Positions 60,361 to 64,000 of a stretch of 64,000 nt of DNA are shown piece by piece. How positions within the stretch are numbered: the stretch's first letter is position 1; each line of letters starts with the position of its first letter. The stretch spans positions 499,506-563,505 of the forward strand of contig QORU01000002.1 in the NCBI GenBank assembly GCA_003574785.1. Direction: 5' to 3'. Source of the DNA: Taklimakanibacter deserti. Lineage in GTDB: Bacteria; Pseudomonadota; Alphaproteobacteria; Rhizobiales; Aestuariivirgaceae. The translations under genes were made by a program, and so were the position numbers. The notes below the pieces were generated by a model that saw nothing but the letters and a program-made list of their open reading frames with translations, ran no database searches and was not told the origin of the DNA.

Positions 60361-61320
60361 ATGAAGCGGAACTTCACAGTCAGGCACGGCGCGCTCGACG
60401 GCGTGGAGGCGTTTCTGAGCGTCGCCCGGCACCGCAGCTTCCGCAAGGCGGCGGCGGATCTGGGCGTCACGCCCTCGGCGATCAGCCAGGCGGTACGCAC
60501 GCTCGAGGCGCGTGTCGGCGCCGCCCTCTTCACCCGCACGACGCGCAGTGTCGGCCTCACCGAGGCCGGCGAGCGGTTCCTGGCGCGCGCCAGGCCCGCC
60601 TTCGAGGAGCTCATCGCCGCAAGTGCTATGGCACGTGATCTCGGGCAACGGCCGGCCGGGCTTTTGCGCCTCACCGTGCCGCGTTCGGTGGTGCCCATCC
60701 TGCTCGAGCCGCTGATCGCCTCCTTCTGCCAGGCTTACCCTGAGGTCGAGGTGGAGATCGCGGTCAGCGAGAAGCTGGTCGACATCGCGGCCGAGGGGTT
60801 TGACGCCGGCATCAGGCTCGGCGAGTTCATCTCAGGCGACATGGTCGCGGTGCGGCTGTCGCCGCCGTTCCCGCTGGTGGTCGTCGGCAGCCCGAAATAT
60901 CTGCGCCGCCGCGGCCGGCCCGAGCTTATCGAGGATCTGCGCCAGCATGCCTGCCTGCGCCTGCGCCGCTCGAACGGGTCGGTGGCGCCCTGGTCGTTCG
61001 TCAAGGGCAACAAGCCGGTCGAGGCGATCGTCTCGGGTCCCCTGATCGCCCATGACTTTCCCACCATGCTGGGCGCCGCCGTGGAACATGCCGGGCTTGC
61101 GCAAGTGCCCGAGCCCATCGCGGCCCAGATGGTGAAAGCGGGAAAGCTCGTGCGTGTGCTCGACCGGTTCGCGCCGACGGCGCCGGGCGTGTTTCTCTAT
61201 TATCCCAGCCGCCATCAGATGACGCCGAAGCTCAGGGCCTTCATCGACCACGTGAAGACGCGCGCGGCCACCGCCGGCAAAGGTCGCGCCCGAAGCACAA
61301 AGTCGAAATCACCCGATTGA
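60361..61320 (+). CDS. LysR-family transcriptional regulator
   Basis: 319 residues: HTH EAFLSVARHRSFRKAAADLG, TPSAISQAVRTLEARVGAAL, effector domain RLTVPRSVVPILLEPLIASF, EKLVDIAAEGFDAGIRLGEF, RQHACLRLRRSNGSVAPWSF, VFLYYPSRHQMTPKLRAFID. It ends with a basic tail KGRARSTKSKSPD. Divergent from the membrane protein at 60283; only 77 bp between starts, so the operator must overlap both promoters. Confidence 0.92.
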   Translation: MKRNFTVRHGALDGVEAFLSVARHRSFRKAAADLGVTPSAISQAVRTLEARVGAALFTRTTRSVGLTEAGERFLARARPAFEELIAASAMARDLGQRPAGLLRLTVPRSVVPILLEPLIASFCQAYPEVEVEIAVSEKLVDIAAEGFDAGIRLGEFISGDMVAVRLSPPFPLVVVGSPKYLRRRGRPELIEDLRQHACLRLRRSNGSVAPWSFVKGNKPVEAIVSGPLIAHDFPTMLGAAVEHAGLAQVPEPIAAQMVKAGKLVRVLDRFAPTAPGVFLYYPSRHQMTPKLRAFIDHVKTRAATAGKGRARSTKSKSPD

Positions 61321-61457
61321 GGCTCGACGCTGCCGGACAGCCGGTAGAGGACGGTGCTTCAAATTTCCCACGACGGCAAAGGTGCCGTAAGCGATCCGTA
61401 TGCTGCCCGCCTTTAGCACAGTCCATGATGACTTGACCCACCATCCTGGAGGTAACC

Positions 61458-62198
61458 ATGACGACTGAAGTGAGGACGGCCCTTAAGGAATTGTCGCAGC
61501 GCGGCATCACCACGCTCGAGCAGTTCGTCGAAAGCAAGGCGCGCATGCGCAAGCCGCGTGTGATCGGCACGCAGAAGGCGCTGGAGGAAAAATTTGCCCG
61601 CGCCGCGGCAAATTCCGGCGCATCGGCGAGATCGGAGATCAAGGCGCCTGCCGCGTCGGTTCCCATCGTCCTCGACGGAAAGCGCGTCGACTACAATGAG
61701 ATCGCCCGGCTCAATGGCCGCCCCTTGGACTATGTGGCGACGCCGCTGAAGGGCGGTGGGCAGGCGCTTGTGGTGTTCTCGGATCGCTCGATCATGCGCA
61801 ACCATCATCTGCGCCAGTTCAGGAGCGCCCAGCAGGCGATCGGCAGCGAGGTCGAGACGGCCTTGACCGCCGGCGGCCTGACCCCCACGCTCATCGAGCC
61901 GCGGCTTGATCTGGGCATGCGGATCTTCGAGCATGTCAACTATGGCGGCGACTCTGCCGGCTTCGCGCCCGATGAATATGTCGACGACATGATGCAATTC
62001 GACGACGGCCTCGGCCTGTTCGGCGGTGACTGGAACGACATCATGTCGTCCGTCCTGGTTGCCAGGTGCCATTGCGTGGCCTGGGAGCATATCCACGACG
62101 GCGGCGCCTCCATCACGTTCTACTCGGACACGCCCAATCTCCACGAGTTGGGCTGGGGCGACCGCATCTCCGCCGTCTGGGCCCGGTTCACCGGCTGA
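61458..62198 (+). CDS. Beta/gamma-crystallin-fold protein with N-terminal helical domain
   Basis: 246 residues, cytosolic by lack of a signal. Residues 1-70 are helical and charged (VRTALKELSQRGITTLEQFV, VESKARMRKPRVIGTQ), 70-140 mixed (VPIVLDGKRVDYNEIARLNG, ALVVFSDRSIMRNHH), and 155-246 resemble a crystallin domain: MRIFEHVNYGGDSAGFAPDE, then ITFYSDTPNLHELGWGDRIS with the NDxISSv-like end GDRISAVWARF. Calcium binding N/D-N/D-x-x-S/T-S motifs are degenerate (GDRIS). GGAGG precedes the ATG. Single gene, function unknown. Confidence 0.6.
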   Translation: MTTEVRTALKELSQRGITTLEQFVESKARMRKPRVIGTQKALEEKFARAAANSGASARSEIKAPAASVPIVLDGKRVDYNEIARLNGRPLDYVATPLKGGGQALVVFSDRSIMRNHHLRQFRSAQQAIGSEVETALTAGGLTPTLIEPRLDLGMRIFEHVNYGGDSAGFAPDEYVDDMMQFDDGLGLFGGDWNDIMSSVLVARCHCVAWEHIHDGGASITFYSDTPNLHELGWGDRISAVWARFTG

Positions 62199-62235
62199 TT
62201 TCGGAAAAGTTCTCCGGAGCGATCAAAGCAAAGAC

Positions 62236-62274
62236 AAAGCGCGATGGCCACTCGGTATAAAGCCATCGCGCCTT
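62236..62274. repeat. Palindromic repeat, second copy of the 12152-12190 type
   Basis: AAAGCGCGATGGC (62236-62248) pairs with GCCATCGCGCCTT (62262-62274); loop CACTCGGTATAAA versus GACTCGATGTAAA in the first copy. Same size and core, two mismatches in the right arm. Confidence 0.75.
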
Positions 62275-62302
62275 GAGGCTCGAGCCAAGGGTTCAAACAA
62301 AT

Positions 62303-62327
62303 GCCCGCAAGGTTTGAGCCTGCGGGC
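62303..62327 (+). terminator. Hairpin after the crystallin-like gene
   Basis: GCCCGCA (62303-62309), AGGTTTGAGCC, TGCGGGC (62321-62327). No T tract. GGTTCAAAC at 62290-62298 can pair with GTTTGAGCC in its loop, giving an alternative fold. Confidence 0.35.
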
Positions 62328-62522
62328 GCACATGGTCCGATCCTGATATTTCCCAAAACGCATGCTTTGGCCCACGATGTCAAGAGAGCTTTGCAGAGAA
62401 AGCTTCGGCGCCTAAGCCTCACAAAACTTTACAATGGAGAGAAGCCCGCGAAACGAGCGCCCCTCACTCTGTCATGAGCGCAAAGCCCAAACCTTATCGA
62501 CATTCATCGAAGGAGACCGCTC

Positions 62523-63110
62523 ATGACCGACCAGACCAATCTCCCCGTGCCGTATAACGGCCCGCCGCCCTCCCCGCCGCGCCGCGGCGCGCGTGGCCTG
62601 TTGCTCACCCTGATCATCGTGCTTGCCTCGGGCCTGACGGGCGTCTTCGTCAGCCAGGCCATGAGCGAGGAATCTGGCTGGGGCTCGGGCTTCGGACCCG
62701 GCGGATGGCATCACGGCGGATGGATGGGGGGTCCGCCCGATCCGGCACAGATCGAAAACCATGTCGACCGCGCGATCCGCCATCTCGCCATCGAGATCGA
62801 TGCCACGACCGAACAGCAGGACAAGCTGCGGGCCATCGTGAAATCCGCGCTCAAGGACCTTCTGCCGCTCATCGGTGAGAGGCAGAAGGCTCGCGAGCGG
62901 GCGCGCGATCTCCTCACCCGTCCCACCATCGACCGCGCCGAGCTGGAAAAATTCCGCGCCGAGCACATGGCGATGTGGGAGGGAGCGAGCAAGCGCATCA
63001 CCCAGGCCTTGGGCGATGCGGCCGAAGCCTTGACACCGCAGCAGCGCCAGAAGCTCGCCGAGCTCCTGGCCGAGCGCAGAGGCTTCTGGCATGGGTGGCA
63101 TCGTGGTTAA
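62523..63110 (+). CDS. Periplasmic metal-sensor/Spy-like protein (CnrX-type)
   Basis: 195 residues, one N-terminal membrane anchor (GLLLTLIIVLASGLTGVFVS, about 25-45) then a periplasmic part. Residues 52-70 are Gly/His/Trp-rich (GFGPGGWHHGGWMGGPPD) and likely bind metal. The rest is helical: HVDRAIRHLAIEIDATTEQQ, LKDLLPLIGERQKARERARD, LLTRPTIDRAELEKFRAEHM, LTPQQRQKLAELLAERRGFW, the CpxP/CnrX LTxxQ pattern. It lies 61 bp before an OmpR-type regulator, so it may gate that two-component system. Confidence 0.85.
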   Translation: MTDQTNLPVPYNGPPPSPPRRGARGLLLTLIIVLASGLTGVFVSQAMSEESGWGSGFGPGGWHHGGWMGGPPDPAQIENHVDRAIRHLAIEIDATTEQQDKLRAIVKSALKDLLPLIGERQKARERARDLLTRPTIDRAELEKFRAEHMAMWEGASKRITQALGDAAEALTPQQRQKLAELLAERRGFWHGWHRG

Positions 63111-63111
63111 A

Positions 63112-63155
63112 GCATCGGCCCGAAAAGTGTATGCGGTTTTCGGAAAAGCCGATGC
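63112..63155. repeat. RPE-like palindrome (long form)
   Basis: GCATCGGC (63112-63119) pairs with GCCGATGC (63148-63155), with inner CCGAAAAGTG and CGGTTTTCGG. It separates the Spy-like gene from the response regulator. Confidence 0.75.
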
Positions 63156-63171
63156 GTTCTAGAATGCTCCC

Positions 63172-63858
63172 GTGGCCGACCGTATTCTCCTGATCGAGGA
63201 CGACCCTCGCCTGGCCGAGATGGTGAAAGACTATCTCGGCGGGGCGGGCTTCAGCGTGACGATTGCGGCGAAGGGGGCTTTGGGCATCGCGGCTCAGGCA
63301 CAGCACGCCTTCGACGCCCTGATCCTCGATCTGATGCTGCCCGACATGGATGGGCTCGAGGTCTGCCGCCGCATCCGGGCCGAGGCCGATACGCCGATCC
63401 TGATGCTGACCGCGCGCGGCGAGGCCATGGACCGGGTGGTGGGGCTCGAGCTCGGCGCCGACGATTATCTGCCGAAGCCGTTCGAGCCGCGCGAGCTCCT
63501 GGCGCGGCTGAAGTCCATACTGCGCCGGGCCAAGGGCGACCGGAAAGCGGAAATCCTGCGCTGCGGCCGCCTCGAGATCGACGTCGATGCGCGCCAAGCC
63601 CGCCGCGACGGCGAGATCTGCGCCTTGACCAGCCATCAATTCGAGCTGCTCTTGGCGCTGGCCCGCCATGCCGGCAGGGTTCTCACGCGCGACGCGATCA
63701 TGGACCTCTTGAAGCACCAGCGGCTGGAGGCGTTCGACCGCTCCATCGACGTGCACATCTCGCGCATTCGCGCCGTGATCGAGGACGACCCCAAGAAGCC
63801 GCGCCGCGTGATCACGGTGCGCGGCGCGGGCTATGTGTTTGCCAAGGCGCAGGATTGA
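63172..63858 (+). CDS. OmpR-family response regulator
   Basis: 228 residues, GTG start at 63172. Receiver domain: acidic pocket LIEDDPRL (9-11), phosphorylation Asp53 in LILDLMLPDMDG, Thr in LMLTARGEA, Lys near 102 in YLPKPFEPREL. Winged-helix DNA-binding domain 130-225 with ALTSHQFELLLALARHAGRV and RVITVRGAGYVFA. No histidine kinase gene is visible before the right edge; it would be expected just beyond. Likely partner of the metal-sensor protein at 62523. Confidence 0.94.
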   Translation: MADRILLIEDDPRLAEMVKDYLGGAGFSVTIAAKGALGIAAQAQHAFDALILDLMLPDMDGLEVCRRIRAEADTPILMLTARGEAMDRVVGLELGADDYLPKPFEPRELLARLKSILRRAKGDRKAEILRCGRLEIDVDARQARRDGEICALTSHQFELLLALARHAGRVLTRDAIMDLLKHQRLEAFDRSIDVHISRIRAVIEDDPKKPRRVITVRGAGYVFAKAQD

Positions 63859-63979
63859 TTGCATGTGGGCGCTGTTCATCGCATTCCCCTTCTCCCGCTT
63901 GCGGGAGAAGATTCAATGGGGCGGACGACGAGGGTAAGATGCCCATCGTTGTCCACACATCTGATGGAGCGTGACCCCC

Positions 63980-64000
63980 ATGCAAAGTGATATGAGCAAA
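63980..64000 (+). other. Possible start of a further gene, cut by edge
   Basis: ATG at 63980 opens MQSDMSK up to the last base. It has weak Shine-Dalgarno support (GGAG at 63966). A CTTCTCCCGC-TTGC-GGGAGAAG hairpin lies at 63889-63910 in the preceding gap. Confidence 0.2.

Larger units (their letters stand above)
62199..62522. other. 324-bp intergenic region with repeats, no gene
   Basis: Holds a degenerate RPE-like piece (TTCGGAAAAGTTCTCCGGAG), the palindrome at 62236-62274 and a further hairpin at 62303-62327. The last 60 bases lead to the AAGGAGACCG Shine-Dalgarno of the next gene. I see no coding potential. Confidence 0.7.

Overview
The window is GC-rich, densely coded DNA from the chromosome of an alphaproteobacterium, most likely of the Hyphomicrobiales (Rhizobiales). 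This is an inference from the DUF1127 protein, the MucR/RPE-like GCATGATCCGGAAAAGTGG palindromes common in that order, the many LysR regulators and many tiny ATGA gene overlaps. I see no rRNA, tRNA, CRISPR array, insertion sequence or prophage. It reads as an accessory metabolism, stress and regulation landscape rather than a mobile island.

Layout. 1-2.1 kb: a small heat-shock protein translationally coupled to Lon (Lon runs off the left edge). 2.2-5.8 kb: LysR/oxidoreductase pair, a lone HigA-type antitoxin with a decayed toxin in front, and an NDUFA9-like dehydrogenase. 5.8-12.1 kb: a block of GFA, SRPBCC/ArsR, DUF2182, DUF899, a periplasmic protein, a second SRPBCC and, divergently, a large HTH regulator with a Vgb-like propeller. 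12.2-21.1 kb: flavin monooxygenase, cyclase, cytochrome P450, HxlR/imine-reductase-like pair and an MFS exporter, with LysR genes between. 21.3-29 kb: RecQ, an orphan Phd antitoxin, the ohrR/ohr peroxide module and a glutaminase-MFS operon. 29-45 kb: AI-2E transporter, membrane hydrolase, lytic transglycosylase, MFS, LLM flavoprotein, disulfide oxidoreductase, bestrophin, VapBC, Pcm and two secreted or cytosolic hydrolases. 45-53 kb: cupins, DUF3237/DUF1127, CMD/AhpD-like protein, PdxR/MocR regulator, L,D-transpeptidase and an archaeal-type fructose-1,6-bisphosphate aldolase/phosphatase. 53-60 kb: a second DUF899 block that carries a broken ArsR-SRPBCC pair, plus cupin, methyltransferase, GFA, aromatic-ring monooxygenase and a YVTN propeller. 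60-64 kb: LysR, a beta/gamma-crystallin-like protein, and a CnrX/Spy-like metal-sensor protein beside an OmpR-type response regulator.

The most interesting signal is regulatory. A 22-bp element ending in TTGTCACTC lies, always in the same orientation to the gene, 50-75 bp before four scattered operons: the MDR oxidoreductase (3.3 kb), DUF899-1 (8.7 kb), SRPBCC-2 (10.1 kb) and DUF899-2 (55.2 kb). A weaker copy precedes the YVTN propeller (59.7 kb). In the four good copies a TTATCA-like -10 hexamer follows the TTGTCA after 23-25 bp, which is what a class II activator site would look like. One copy abuts the start codon of the unusual TPR-like/HTH protein at 10.2 kb, which is therefore the natural candidate regulator. 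The two DUF899 blocks also share the order SRPBCC-ArsR-(one gene)-DUF899, so a stress- or electrophile-related regulon built of poorly characterised families is plausible. Its inducer and function cannot be read from the sequence.

Starts were moved inward from the longest open frame wherever a Shine-Dalgarno sequence, signal peptide or family start argued for it. Function calls rest on remembered family motifs, not on database searches.
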